Source: Pedobacter antarcticus (GTDB lineage Bacteria > Bacteroidota > Bacteroidia > Sphingobacteriales > Sphingobacteriaceae). Taken from it: a stretch of 64,000 bases of DNA. Where the stretch lies: positions 1 to 64,000 of the forward strand of contig NZ_FONS01000014.1 in NCBI RefSeq assembly GCF_900112985.1. Direction: 5' to 3'. The notes beneath the pieces are model-generated. The model was not told where the DNA came from and did not search any database. It saw nothing but the letters and a program-made list of their open reading frames with translations. Both the position numbers and the translations under genes were made by a program. Every line of letters starts with the position of its first letter. The stretch's first letter is position 1. Of this stretch, positions 26,126 through 34,718 are shown piece by piece.

Positions 26126-27343
26126 TTACTCTCCCTTTTTTGGTGTTTTAATGAAACTTTCACTGTCAATTAGGTAATAGGCATTTTTAGCAAGATCCCA
26201 TCCGCTAAGCTCCTCAAAAACTTGTATTTGATTATTTTGACTAACGCCTGTTTTTACAGTTTTAGGAATAAAAACCTTCCCTTCTTTTTTAAAAACTACA
26301 TACTGGTTACCGATAGACACCACTGCCTCTTTTGGTAACCAAACTCCCTTCTTAGCTAAGAAAGGAATCTGGCCAGTGACCAGTTCCCCCGGTTTCAGTC
26401 CGCTTTTCTGGAGGTAAACCCTTGCCAGGACAAAATTTTCACCGGCATTAAAAACCGGTTGAATTAATCCGATTTTACCAGTCAGCGTTTGCTGTTTATT
26501 TGCGGTTCTTTGAATGAGCACCTTTGCTTGTTTATCCACCTGTGAAGCAACATCAGGGGTTAAAGAAAATTCTGCCACCAGGTCACCAGCTCGATAGATG
26601 GTGAACATATTCTGTCCGGCACTCAGGTATTGTCCTTCGCGAAGCAAAACCGCCGAACTTACTGGGCTTGCCGCAGTTTGGCTGGCCGGCACACTTCCTG
26701 CGTCCCCTGAAGCCATATCACCCATTCCTGCACCGACAGCAGCCGAAGGCATCGGAGCGGGGGGTTGAGCAGCAGTGGTTGCAGCCTGTTTCTCCAAAAT
26801 GAAACCGGTAGCATTACTGTAGACCGGAATTCTATAAAAAATCTGCCCTGTACGCAGCACTTTGCTGATTTGTGCGGGGTCCATGCCAAGGAGCATTAGT
26901 CTTTGCTTTGCAGGTTCCAGCATGCCATCTTGATTTCCAGAGCCATGAATCAATAGAAGTTCCCGCTGGGCTGCTGCAAGGTCTGGTGAGTAAATTTCCA
27001 TGATCAGCTGTCCCTTATTTACCGGCTGATAATTGTACTTAACATACAGTTTTTCAATGCGCCCGGAAACGCGGCTGGCCAGGTTAACCTGGTTACGGGT
27101 ATCATAGGCTATGCGGCCTTGTACCTCACGAATGAAAATACTTGAACCTTCCCTGGCCCGTATTAAAGGAATATTTGCAATGACCTGCTCATTAGCTGGT
27201 TTCAATAAATAGTTCAGGCTGGTGTCTCTTTCCGCATGCTTTTGCGCGCTTGAAGAGGGTTCACTTTTCTTATTTTGACAGGCAGCCACAGCCACCCCGA
27301 TCGTTAAGAATAATGATAGCCTAACGATATAATTCTTTTTCAT
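26126..27343 (-). CDS. Second RND periplasmic adaptor (CusB/CzcB-like)
   Basis: A 405-residue membrane-fusion lipoprotein ('VAAC' lipobox). The adaptor core is complete ('VSGRIEKLYVKYNYQPVNKG', 'LLREGQYLSAGQNMF', 'KPGELVTGQIPFLAKKGVWL'). A Met/Gly/Ala-rich insert in the hairpin region (~195-230, 'MPSAAVGAGMGDMASGDAG') is unusual and may bind metal. It lacks the CPMHP module of its partner. An operon with two different adaptors for one pump is seen in some Bacteroidetes cus clusters. The gene overlaps the end of the TolC-like gene by about 23 bases. Confidence 0.88.
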   Translation of the reverse strand: MKKNYIVRLSLFLTIGVAVAACQNKKSEPSSSAQKHAERDTSLNYLLKPANEQVIANIPLIRAREGSSIFIREVQGRIAYDTRNQVNLASRVSGRIEKLYVKYNYQPVNKGQLIMEIYSPDLAAAQRELLLIHGSGNQDGMLEPAKQRLMLLGMDPAQISKVLRTGQIFYRIPVYSNATGFILEKQAATTAAQPPAPMPSAAVGAGMGDMASGDAGSVPASQTAASPVSSAVLLREGQYLSAGQNMFTIYRAGDLVAEFSLTPDVASQVDKQAKVLIQRTANKQQTLTGKIGLIQPVFNAGENFVLARVYLQKSGLKPGELVTGQIPFLAKKGVWLPKEAVVSIGNQYVVFKKEGKVFIPKTVKTGVSQNNQIQVFEELSGWDLAKNAYYLIDSESFIKTPKKGE

Positions 27344-28571
27344 AATCAACGATCATATTATATAATTTCATTTTTTCATCCAGTACATTGATCTGCATCA
27401 TGGTCAGCGCTTCCCAGGAACTAATGACTGCCGGAAGCTGTAACTTATTCTCCTGATAATTGACAAAGTCTGCATCCATCGTCTTTTTTAAAGCAGGGAT
27501 GATTGTTTGCTCCATGGCAGTTATCCTATTCTGCATGGACAGTATTTCATAATGCATCCCGGTTAACATGCCCTGGCTTTCCTGCAACATTCCCCCACGC
27601 TGTTTTTCCATAGCCTGTATTTCATAATCCATAGCCTTAGCCTCGGATTTATACATTTTTGACGACCATGGTGCGATTGGAATGCTGATCATCCCCATTA
27701 CGCTATATGCTTGAGGCATCATATTGCTTAATGGGCTCATGTGGTCAAACCTGATTTTAAAATCGGGTTTTGCCTGAGCCTTCATGGCATTTAGTCCTAG
27801 TTTCATTGAACGTATGTTTTGTTCCATTTGAAGGATGTCCTTTCGCTGGCCAGCAAGCAGCATGGTGTCAATCTTAGCTTCTGCTAAATACTGCGGAACA
27901 AAAGTTGAATCAATCTCCAAATCCTGGTTTCCTGGTAAATTCATCAAGCTGTTTAGCCATGCCTTAGCCTTTGCAATATCTCCTTGCTGCATCCGGATCA
28001 TATTCTGGTTTTCTTCAATTTTAGCATTTGCTCTAAAAACCCCGGATAACTGGGACTGGTTATAGGGATAGCGAATCTGCTCGATCTTTTTCATCATCTG
28101 CATGATTTTATCATTCTCTTGGAGCACCTGAATGCGCTCGCTAGCTACGATCCATGTATAGTATAGGGCTTTCGCCTGGGCTTTGAACTCATTCAAAGCA
28201 ATGGCACGCCCTGCCAGCTCTACATCTCCTTTGGATTCTTCATACCGCCTTTGTGCATTAAGTTTGCCTGGGTTTGGAATATCCTGTTCCAACTGGAACA
28301 TGATGGAACCTTTGTCCCTGTCATCCATTATTTGACTTCCGGGATAAGGTGTCATAAAAGTTCCAACACCTACCATAGGTGCCATCCATGCTGTACCTGC
28401 CTTTGCCTTGTGTTTAAAGCTTTCTGCTTTTAAAGCATAAGTCTGCAACAACAGGTTATTATTCTCTATTCGTTTTAAAACCGTATCCAATGACATGGTA
28501 TGTTGTTGTGCTAATAGCTGTAGCGGTAAAACCGCTAACAGCAACACTGTTTTTTTAATGCTGTGCATCAC
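27321..28571 (-). CDS. TolC/CusC-like outer-membrane channel
   Basis: A 416-residue outer-membrane efflux protein with a signal peptide (cleavage near 'LLAQQ') and the alternating long helices and short strands of the TolC fold ('DTVLKRIENNNLLLQTYALK', 'YTWIVASERIQVLQENDKI', 'NYQENKLQLPAVISSWEAL'). It completes the tripartite pump with the split CusA and the two adaptors. Its start overlaps the CusA C-terminal gene by 17 bases, showing tight coupling. Confidence 0.9.
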   Translation of the reverse strand: MMHSIKKTVLLLAVLPLQLLAQQHTMSLDTVLKRIENNNLLLQTYALKAESFKHKAKAGTAWMAPMVGVGTFMTPYPGSQIMDDRDKGSIMFQLEQDIPNPGKLNAQRRYEESKGDVELAGRAIALNEFKAQAKALYYTWIVASERIQVLQENDKIMQMMKKIEQIRYPYNQSQLSGVFRANAKIEENQNMIRMQQGDIAKAKAWLNSLMNLPGNQDLEIDSTFVPQYLAEAKIDTMLLAGQRKDILQMEQNIRSMKLGLNAMKAQAKPDFKIRFDHMSPLSNMMPQAYSVMGMISIPIAPWSSKMYKSEAKAMDYEIQAMEKQRGGMLQESQGMLTGMHYEILSMQNRITAMEQTIIPALKKTMDADFVNYQENKLQLPAVISSWEALTMMQINVLDEKMKLYNMIVDYEKELYR

Positions 28572-30492
28572 TTACCTCCAATTTTCCATATTTTCTCAAT
28601 TCATATTCCTTGCTCATTAAAAAGATCAATGGGGTTACCAGCAGAATATGTGTCGAGGAGGTGAGTACTCCTCCAATCATAGGCAGCACAATAGGCTGCA
28701 TCACATCTGTACCCACGCCAGTAGCCCACAACACCGGTATCAAACCAAATAGCGATACACAAACTGTCATTAGTTTTGGACGCAGACGCTTGGCTGCACC
28801 TTTGACCACATACTCCCGAAGATCTTCTTTACTAATCGTTTCACTTGAATTGCCTTTAAGTTTAATCAACTGATTCATGGCATCATTTAAGTAAATAACC
28901 ATCACAATCCCTGTTTCTACTGCAATGCCAAACAAAGCAATAAAACCTACGGCAACCCCTACAGATAAACTGACACCCCAGAAGTAGATGATATAAGCGC
29001 CGCCTATGAGGGCAAAAGGCACGGTGATCAGGCTTAAAAATGCTTCTCTAATTGAATGAAATGCAAAGTAAAGCGAGAAGAAAATGATCACCAGCACGAT
29101 TGGAGCAATCCACATCAAGGTTTGCTGTCCGCGGATCATGTTTTCATATTGACCACTCCATTCCAGGAAATAGCCTTCCGGCAGAATGCCGTTGGTTTTA
29201 TTTAATTTTTCGATAGCTTCATTTACGGTGCTTCCCAAATCCCTATCACGCACGTTGAACATCACCGCACCTCTCAATAATGCATTTTCAGAATTGATCA
29301 TTGGCGGCCCATCTTCAAAGCCTATATCAGCCACAGCTGATAAGGGAATTTCGCCCATGCTTGCTGATTGCAAGGGAATGCGTTTGATACTTTCTACACT
29401 GTTTCGGAACTCCTGTCCTAAGCGCACACTAATTGAAAAACGTTGTCTGCCTTCAATGGTATTACCAATGGCAGCACCGCCTAGAGCCGATTCTACAGTT
29501 TGATTAATATCATCTACGGTTAAACCATAACGGGCTAGTTCCTCCCGCTTCACATCTACAGACAGGTATTTACCCCCTGTAATAGGGTCTACATAAAGGT
29601 CGGTCACACCGCTAGTGCCTTCCAGGGCCTTTTTTACCCTTTCGGAAATCGACGCGATGCTATCGAGGTTTTGTCCGTATATTTTAACGCCTACATCCGT
29701 ACGGATCCCTGTAGCCAACATATTAATACGGTTAATGATAGGTTGTGTCCAACCGTTTACCACACCCGGAATCTGGAGCTTTTTGTCTAGTTCATCAATA
29801 ATACCTTTTTTAGTCATACCCTCGCGCCACTCAGACTTAGGTTTGAGCATAATAATGGTTTCAATCATGCTAATTGGCGAGTTATCTGTCGCTGTACTGG
29901 CGCGGCCTGCTTTACCTAAAACTTTATCAACCTCAGGCACCGATTTAATGATCTTGTCCTGTATCTGTAAAATGCGTTTTGCTTCATTATTGGAAACGTC
30001 GGGCAACGTTACCGGCATAAAAAGAATGCTTTGTTCATCCAGCGCCGGCATAAACTCAGTGCCCAGATTTTTCAACAAAGGAATAGTGATCAGCAGGGCA
30101 ATGATATTGATCGCTATAGTGGTTTTACGCCAATTTAATACCGTTCTGATTACAGGCTCATAAAACTTTTCCAGAAACCTGTTCACCGGGTTTGCATGAT
30201 CGGGTCGAAACTTTCCCTTCATAAAAAAGGAAATGAGCACCGGCGCCAGGGTAAGCACCAGTAAAGCATCCACAATCATTATAAAGGTTTTAGTGTATGC
30301 AAGTGGATGAAACATTTTCCCTTCTTGTCCGGTCAGCATAAATACAGGCAAAAAAGAAGTAATAATAATAACTGTTGCAAAAAACACGCCCCTTGAAACC
30401 TGTTTGCTGGACTTTTCAATAACTTTGAGCCTTTCTTCCTCAGAAATCCAGTCTGGACTTTTTTTAAATAAATTTTTAAACCAGGTTCTCAT
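28555..30492 (-). CDS. cusA: CusA-type RND transporter, C-terminal half
   Basis: 645 residues covering transmembrane helices 5-12 and the second periplasmic loop of a heavy-metal RND pump. It begins with a cytoplasmic linker (SPDWISEEERLKVIEKSSKQ), then 'GVFFATVIIITSFLPVF' and 'LAYTKTF'. The Met/Asp segments of the copper path appear in 'EFMPALDEQSILFMPVTLP'. It is in the same frame as the N-terminal half at 30499-31788, separated only by TAA TGA AAT. Together they give the usual ~1075-residue length, so this is one pump encoded in two pieces. Confidence 0.9.
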   Translation of the reverse strand: MRTWFKNLFKKSPDWISEEERLKVIEKSSKQVSRGVFFATVIIITSFLPVFMLTGQEGKMFHPLAYTKTFIMIVDALLVLTLAPVLISFFMKGKFRPDHANPVNRFLEKFYEPVIRTVLNWRKTTIAINIIALLITIPLLKNLGTEFMPALDEQSILFMPVTLPDVSNNEAKRILQIQDKIIKSVPEVDKVLGKAGRASTATDNSPISMIETIIMLKPKSEWREGMTKKGIIDELDKKLQIPGVVNGWTQPIINRINMLATGIRTDVGVKIYGQNLDSIASISERVKKALEGTSGVTDLYVDPITGGKYLSVDVKREELARYGLTVDDINQTVESALGGAAIGNTIEGRQRFSISVRLGQEFRNSVESIKRIPLQSASMGEIPLSAVADIGFEDGPPMINSENALLRGAVMFNVRDRDLGSTVNEAIEKLNKTNGILPEGYFLEWSGQYENMIRGQQTLMWIAPIVLVIIFFSLYFAFHSIREAFLSLITVPFALIGGAYIIYFWGVSLSVGVAVGFIALFGIAVETGIVMVIYLNDAMNQLIKLKGNSSETISKEDLREYVVKGAAKRLRPKLMTVCVSLFGLIPVLWATGVGTDVMQPIVLPMIGGVLTSSTHILLVTPLIFLMSKEYELRKYGKLEVSDAQH

Positions 30493-30498
30493 ATTTCA

Positions 30499-31788
30499 TT
30501 AATTTTTTTGTTGTTCATTTTGCCACAATTCATATTTTTCAGACAAATGCTTGTAAGCGTTCTCACTCATCACAATTCCATTATCTACAATTACCCCTAT
30601 GGCCAGGGCTATTCCGGTAAGGGACATGATGTTTGAGGAGATATCGAATGCATTTAATAAAATAAAGCTCGCTGCAATAGTAATAGGAATCTGAATGATA
30701 ATACTTACAGCACTGCGCCAGTGAAATAAAAAGACAATTACAACAAGGGATACGACAATCATTTCCTCAATAATCGTAGTTGTAATAGAATCTACTGATT
30801 CCTTGATGAGTTCTCCCCTGTCGTACACAATGTCAAACTTAACTCCTGCGGGCAAGCCCTTAGAAACTTCCTTCATTTTGGCTTTAACCCCATCAATTAC
30901 TTCGTCGGCATTTTCGCCATAGCGCATCACCACAATTCCACCAACCCGTTCTCCTTCTCCATCCTGATCAAAAATACCAAGCCTGGTTTCTCCGGTCATC
31001 TGTACTGCGGCCACATCAGACACCTTGATGGGTGTTCCTTTTTGATTTTTAATAGGAATTTTTTCAATTTCCTCCAGGGATTTCAGGTAACCAGATGTTT
31101 TAATGATATAACCAATATCACTCATTTCAAATTTACGGCCTCCCGATTCATTATTGTTGGCGCGCACCGCTGCAATAACTTCTGGAACCGATAGTTTATA
31201 GTAAAGTAATTTATTGGGGTCTATCGCAATCTGGTATTGCTTCTGAAATCCCCCAAAGGAGGCAATTTCACTCACGCCAGGGACGTTTTGAAGGGCAAAT
31301 TTCACGTACCAGTCCTGGATGGCACGCTGCTCACCCAAATCGATATTAGGCGCATCCAGAGTGTACCATAACACGTGGCCTACACCTGTCCCATCAGGTC
31401 CAAGCTGTGGTGCAACACCGGTTGGCAGCGTGCCGGTAACCGTACTCAAGCGTTCCAGTACTCGTTCTCGTGCCCAGTAAACATCCACATCATCTTCAAA
31501 GATCACGTAGATAAAGCTCATTCCAAACATGGATGAGCCTCTCACGTATTTAATTTTAGGAATACCCTGTAGATTAGTGACCAGTGGATAGGTAATCTGA
31601 TCTTCAATTAATTGAGGAGACCTGCCCATCCATTCCGTAAAAACGATAACTTGATTTTCCGAGAGGTCAGGTATAGCATCAATGGGATTCTTTTTAACAG
31701 CAAAGATCCCCCATACAAACAGGCCCGTAGCCAGCATGAGGACGATCCACCTGTTTTTAAGGGACCATTCTATTAGTTTATGTACCAT
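30499..31788 (-). CDS. cusA: CusA-type RND transporter, N-terminal half
   Basis: 429 residues with helix 1 ('WIVLMLATGLFVWGIFAV'), the first periplasmic loop and helices 2-4 ('MSLTGIALAIGVIVDNGIVM'). It ends in a charged tail (EKYELWQNEQQKN) and two consecutive in-frame stops, TAA TGA. Translation can restart at an ATG one codon later. The break lies in the cytoplasmic loop between helices 4 and 5, where homologs vary in length, so the halves could assemble. Sequencing error is unlikely to explain two adjacent stops in a variable linker, but it is not excluded. Confidence 0.9.
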   Translation of the reverse strand: MVHKLIEWSLKNRWIVLMLATGLFVWGIFAVKKNPIDAIPDLSENQVIVFTEWMGRSPQLIEDQITYPLVTNLQGIPKIKYVRGSSMFGMSFIYVIFEDDVDVYWARERVLERLSTVTGTLPTGVAPQLGPDGTGVGHVLWYTLDAPNIDLGEQRAIQDWYVKFALQNVPGVSEIASFGGFQKQYQIAIDPNKLLYYKLSVPEVIAAVRANNNESGGRKFEMSDIGYIIKTSGYLKSLEEIEKIPIKNQKGTPIKVSDVAAVQMTGETRLGIFDQDGEGERVGGIVVMRYGENADEVIDGVKAKMKEVSKGLPAGVKFDIVYDRGELIKESVDSITTTIIEEMIVVSLVVIVFLFHWRSAVSIIIQIPITIAASFILLNAFDISSNIMSLTGIALAIGVIVDNGIVMSENAYKHLSEKYELWQNEQQKN

Positions 31789-32059
31789 GTGTTTTTGTTC
31801 AACCGATGACTATCATAGTATCGGGAATGTTCTTGGTTTGATCAATCACCATGTACTATAAATTTTTACAGGTATCATCTTTTACATCTACAAGAGATTA
31901 ATAGTGCAAAAGCGGTTCTGAAAATGCGGAACCAAGTAAAAATCAGTAGTAAATTGAATGATTGAATTATTAATTTTATAATGAATAATTCATAGAAAAT
32001 TTAGGCTGTAGCGATGCTATAGCCAGTACACGAAAGTGTAGGACGGTAGAGAAGAGGAA
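31789..32059. other. Intergenic region upstream of the cus operon
   Basis: About 270 A+T-rich bases without a gene. It must hold the promoter for the cus operon on the minus strand, but I find no full TTTG-N19-TAnnTTTG match and no obvious metal-regulator dyad. Confidence 0.4.
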
Positions 32060-32458
32060 TCAAATTCTGTAAGTACAGTTTCGGATAAAGACTGGAATAT
32101 CTTGCTTTTGTGGAGGAGCATTACTTAAAGATGCTTTACCCAATTCTATTGGAATAATAACATTCTTTGTTTGCCAAGTGATGGTTTTTAAAACAATAGC
32201 TGGCGCTTGTTCAAACTGAAAATGGCTTGGGACCGTCTTCTGGGATTCATCAACCTTTAGTAGCTTTGTTTCTTTTTCGCAACAGGTTTTTTCTTTTGCC
32301 TGTTTTGAGGTCATGCCACAAAAATCACAGGAAGGCGATTGAGATTCTATCATGCCCATTTGGACTAACTCCCCCATGCAATAATGAAGATACACTGTTG
32401 CCCCTTGGGATATACCAAAGTAAAAAACGGCAAGAAAAATTAGCAGTGTCTTTTTCAT
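32060..32458 (-). CDS. HYC_CC_PP family protein
   Basis: A 132-residue protein with a signal peptide ('KKTLLIFLAVFYFGISQGA') and the three name-giving motifs in order: 'YLHYCMGELV' (HYC), 'EKTCCEKE' (CC), and 'NAPPQKQDIPVFIRNCTYRI' (PP). The family is typical of Bacteroidetes copper and mercury clusters; its role is unknown, but metal binding by the cysteines is likely. An upstream extension to 32545 exists in frame, but the ATG at 32458 starts a proper signal peptide. It opens the copper cluster on the right. Confidence 0.85.
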   Translation of the reverse strand: MKKTLLIFLAVFYFGISQGATVYLHYCMGELVQMGMIESQSPSCDFCGMTSKQAKEKTCCEKETKLLKVDESQKTVPSHFQFEQAPAIVLKTITWQTKNVIIPIELGKASLSNAPPQKQDIPVFIRNCTYRI

Positions 32459-32464
32459 TTGGCA

Positions 32465-32472
32465 CAAAACTA
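32465..32472 (-). promoter_or_regulatory. Possible -7 box for the HYC_CC_PP gene
   Basis: Minus-strand TAGTTTTG fits TAnnTTTG and lies 7 bases upstream of the ATG at 32458, so the transcript would be nearly leaderless. No -33 element is seen. Confidence 0.3.
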
Positions 32473-32774
32473 AAAAATAGATTTTACTTTTTTTTATATA
32501 ATTCCGACCAATAGTTATATGACCCAAAGAAATGCGTGTTTTCAAAAAAATAGGCTCTTTTTGTGTTCTTTCTAATGAAAAATCTTACGTCTATTTTACA
32601 CATGCACTAACTAAGCTTCTATATTCTTAATAAACCAATTCCAAATTACAACTAAACATGTAGCACCGATAAATAATCCTACGGCAAGCTGAACGATAAT
32701 CGCGACTAATTACAAGAAGGCTCCGATTAGAGTAAAGATCATCTCCCAACCTTACCCCACCAATTAAAATAATT

Positions 32775-32853
32775 AATGAATTCGTTTGGCCATAGTCACG
32801 AATTAGTTTTAACCGCTATATGTAGGCTCACAAAACGATCCATTTTTGAGACA
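32775..32853 (+). repeat. Site B: partial relative of the site A/C element
   Basis: ATGAATTCGTTTGGCCATAG, then GAATTAGTTTTAACCG and TTTTTGAG, aligns in order with ATGATTTCGTTTTGGCCAAA, GAATTCGTTTTAGCCG and GTTTTGAG at 62292-62345. It lies about 100 bases upstream of the serine recombinase gene, the usual place for a res site, and at the right border of the copper cluster. Confidence 0.6.
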
Positions 32854-32888
32854 ACTCTTTAAATTAGGTTATCTTTAAAGATGTAAAT

Positions 32889-32939
32889 AGATTATTGTCT
32901 CACTAATCCGTCTCAATAATCTATGCATTATTATCTTTG
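32889..32939 (+). promoter_or_regulatory. Dyad and -7 box before the serine recombinase gene
   Basis: Inverted repeat AGATTATTG (32889-32897) and CAATAATCT (32914-32922), then TATCTTTG (32932-32939), which fits TAnnTTTG, 15 bases before the ATG at 32955. The dyad sits where a repressor or the recombinase itself could bind. No -33 TTTG at the right distance. Confidence 0.5.
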
Positions 32940-32954
32940 CTTATAACGTTTTTT

Positions 32955-33542
32955 ATGAAAATTGGATACGCCAGGGTCAGTACATCAGACCAGAACTTAG
33001 ACTTACAGTTGGATACACTGGAGCAATTCGGATGTGAACAGATATTTGAGGAAAAAATATCCGGAGCTTCGAAGGATAGACCTCAACTTATTAAGTTATT
33101 CAGCATACTAAGAAAGGGTGATAGCATCGTAGTTTGGAAACTTGACAGACTGGGCAGGTCATTAAGAGATCTGATTGACTTGATTTCAAAGATGAAGGAT
33201 CTAGGTGTAACATTCGTAAGTATTCAAGATAGCATTGATACAAGTACGGCGACAGGGAGATTTACATTCAACATCTTTGCGTCTTTAGCCGAATTCGAGA
33301 GAGAAATTATTAGTGAGCGAACTAGAGCTGGCTTAGCTGCAGCAAGAGCAAGAGGCAGAAAAGGCGGTCGACCTCCTGGATATAGTAAAGAAATTATTAG
33401 CAAAATTAAGGCGGTTAAGGTTCTCTATGATCAACAAGATAAAACAGTACAGGAGATTGCCGATGACCTTTCCATTAGTAGAGCAACAGCCTATAGATTT
33501 TTAAAAATTGCTAATCAGTGGGCGTTAGCAGCTAAAACATAA
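32955..33542 (+). CDS. Serine recombinase (resolvase/invertase family)
   Basis: A 195-residue small serine recombinase. The catalytic domain has 'YARVSTSDQNLDLQ' with the nucleophilic serine near residue 9, 'VVWKLDRLGRSLRDL' and 'SLAEFEREIISERTRAGL'. The C-terminal helix-turn-helix is present ('VQEIADDLSISRATAYRFLK'). A TTG at 32937 lies inside the -7 box, so the ATG at 32955 is the start. It stands at the boundary between copper cluster and defence island, beside site B. The second recombinase at 46913 faces it from the other end of the island. Confidence 0.92.
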   Translation: MKIGYARVSTSDQNLDLQLDTLEQFGCEQIFEEKISGASKDRPQLIKLFSILRKGDSIVVWKLDRLGRSLRDLIDLISKMKDLGVTFVSIQDSIDTSTATGRFTFNIFASLAEFEREIISERTRAGLAAARARGRKGGRPPGYSKEIISKIKAVKVLYDQQDKTVQEIADDLSISRATAYRFLKIANQWALAAKT

Positions 33543-33563
33543 AATTATCTAGAAGTAAACTGA

Positions 33564-33620
33564 ATTGTTCAAAATTACATGATGTTCATGATTCATGAAC
33601 ATCATGTAATTTTGAACAAT
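33564..33620. repeat. 57-bp perfect palindrome (28-bp arms, one-base centre)
   Basis: Arms 33564-33591 and 33593-33620 are exact reverse complements around a single T. It begins 21 bases after the recombinase stop. It contains TGTTCA/TGAACA half-sites that recur in the following abiE promoter. It could act as a bidirectional terminator, as a regulator binding site, or both. Confidence 0.9.
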
Positions 33621-33633
33621 ATTTCGATAATAG

Positions 33634-33684
33634 TTTGATTCATAATAAATGTTCATTAGTTTTGAATGTTCAGGTAACGTGAAC
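33634..33684 (+). promoter_or_regulatory. abiE promoter with overlapping operator
   Basis: TTTG (33634-33637), 19 bases, TAGTTTTG (33657-33664) is a full Bacteroidetes promoter. TGTTCA occurs in the spacer (33650-33655), and an inverted repeat GTTCA-N7-TGAAC (33668-33684) covers the expected start of transcription. AbiEi antitoxins of known systems repress their own promoter through inverted repeats, which fits this layout. Confidence 0.7.
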
Positions 33685-33701
33685 GATAACTTATATTGAA
33701 C

Positions 33702-34718
33702 ATGAGAGAAGAACAGATTTTGATCCCTGCATTAAACAAGTTAAAAGAGGTTACAGGGATTAATGCTAAAATTCTAAATATCATTAGTCAAAAACGAGAA
33801 ACTATAGATGCCATTATTGAGATCTCTAAGGGCCAGCAAAGCTATGTTTTAGAAGTAGAGGTTAAAAACGAACTCCGAACTGCTGCACTGTCGTATGTCC
33901 TGAATAAAAGAGAATCTACTGAAGGAAATATCATTATGATTTCAAGGTACATTCCTACACCTATGAAAGATGAGCTAAGATCACAAGGAATAAGTTATAT
34001 CGAAAGTTCTGGAAACTGCTATATTGAGACACCTGGTATATACATATACATTAATGATCAAAAAAGCCCACCATTAAAAGCAACTGAGGAGACCAAGCTA
34101 TGGGCTCCCACCGGCATGAAGTTTCTCTTTGCAGTCTTAATGGACCAGGAGCTCCTGAATTCATCATATAGAAATATCGCCTACACGGCAGGTGTGGCCC
34201 TGGGAAATGTAGGTAGTTTTATTTATGAGATGAAAAAAGAAGGTTATGTAATCACAGGAGCAAGAAATAGGAAGGAGACGTTATTATTAGAGAATAAAAC
34301 CATGTTAATCGACAAATGGGCGGATATGTACAGGGCTGTTCTTCGGCCTAAACAACTGGTTGGAAAATTTCGCTTTAATAAAAAAGAAGATAGAGAAAAC
34401 TGGCACAGCCACATACCTTCTGATCTTGGAATATATTGGGGCGCTGAAACTGCGGGGGCCATTCTTACTAACTATCTTACTCCAGAGGTTTACACGGTAT
34501 ACTCAAATGAGGATCGCTTTGAATTGATGAGAAAACTTAGAATAGTTCCCGATCAGAATGGTGAGGTTGAATTACTTAGGCCTTTTTGGAATGAAGAAGT
34601 AGTTGTTTCCAATGAAGATACAGTGCCTGCTTTACTAGCATATGCTGAGTTAATTAGCAGCTTTGACAGCAGGAATCGAGAAACCGCGATGCGCATAAAA
34701 GAGAAATATGTCAAATAA
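33702..34718 (+). CDS. abiEi: AbiEi-like antitoxin of a type IV toxin-antitoxin system
   Basis: A 338-residue protein with an N-terminal nuclease-like fold region ('QQSYVLEVEVKNELRTAALS'), a winged-helix segment around 140-180 ('LLNSSYRNIAYTAGVALGNV') and a C-terminal domain typical of large AbiEi proteins ('WGAETAGAILTNYLTPEVYT'). AbiEi antagonises the AbiEii nucleotidyltransferase toxin and represses the operon. The toxin gene overlaps it by 11 bases. A TTG at 33696 is in frame, but the ATG at 33702 is preferred. Confidence 0.8.
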   Translation: MREEQILIPALNKLKEVTGINAKILNIISQKRETIDAIIEISKGQQSYVLEVEVKNELRTAALSYVLNKRESTEGNIIMISRYIPTPMKDELRSQGISYIESSGNCYIETPGIYIYINDQKSPPLKATEETKLWAPTGMKFLFAVLMDQELLNSSYRNIAYTAGVALGNVGSFIYEMKKEGYVITGARNRKETLLLENKTMLIDKWADMYRAVLRPKQLVGKFRFNKKEDRENWHSHIPSDLGIYWGAETAGAILTNYLTPEVYTVYSNEDRFELMRKLRIVPDQNGEVELLRPFWNEEVVVSNEDTVPALLAYAELISSFDSRNRETAMRIKEKYVK

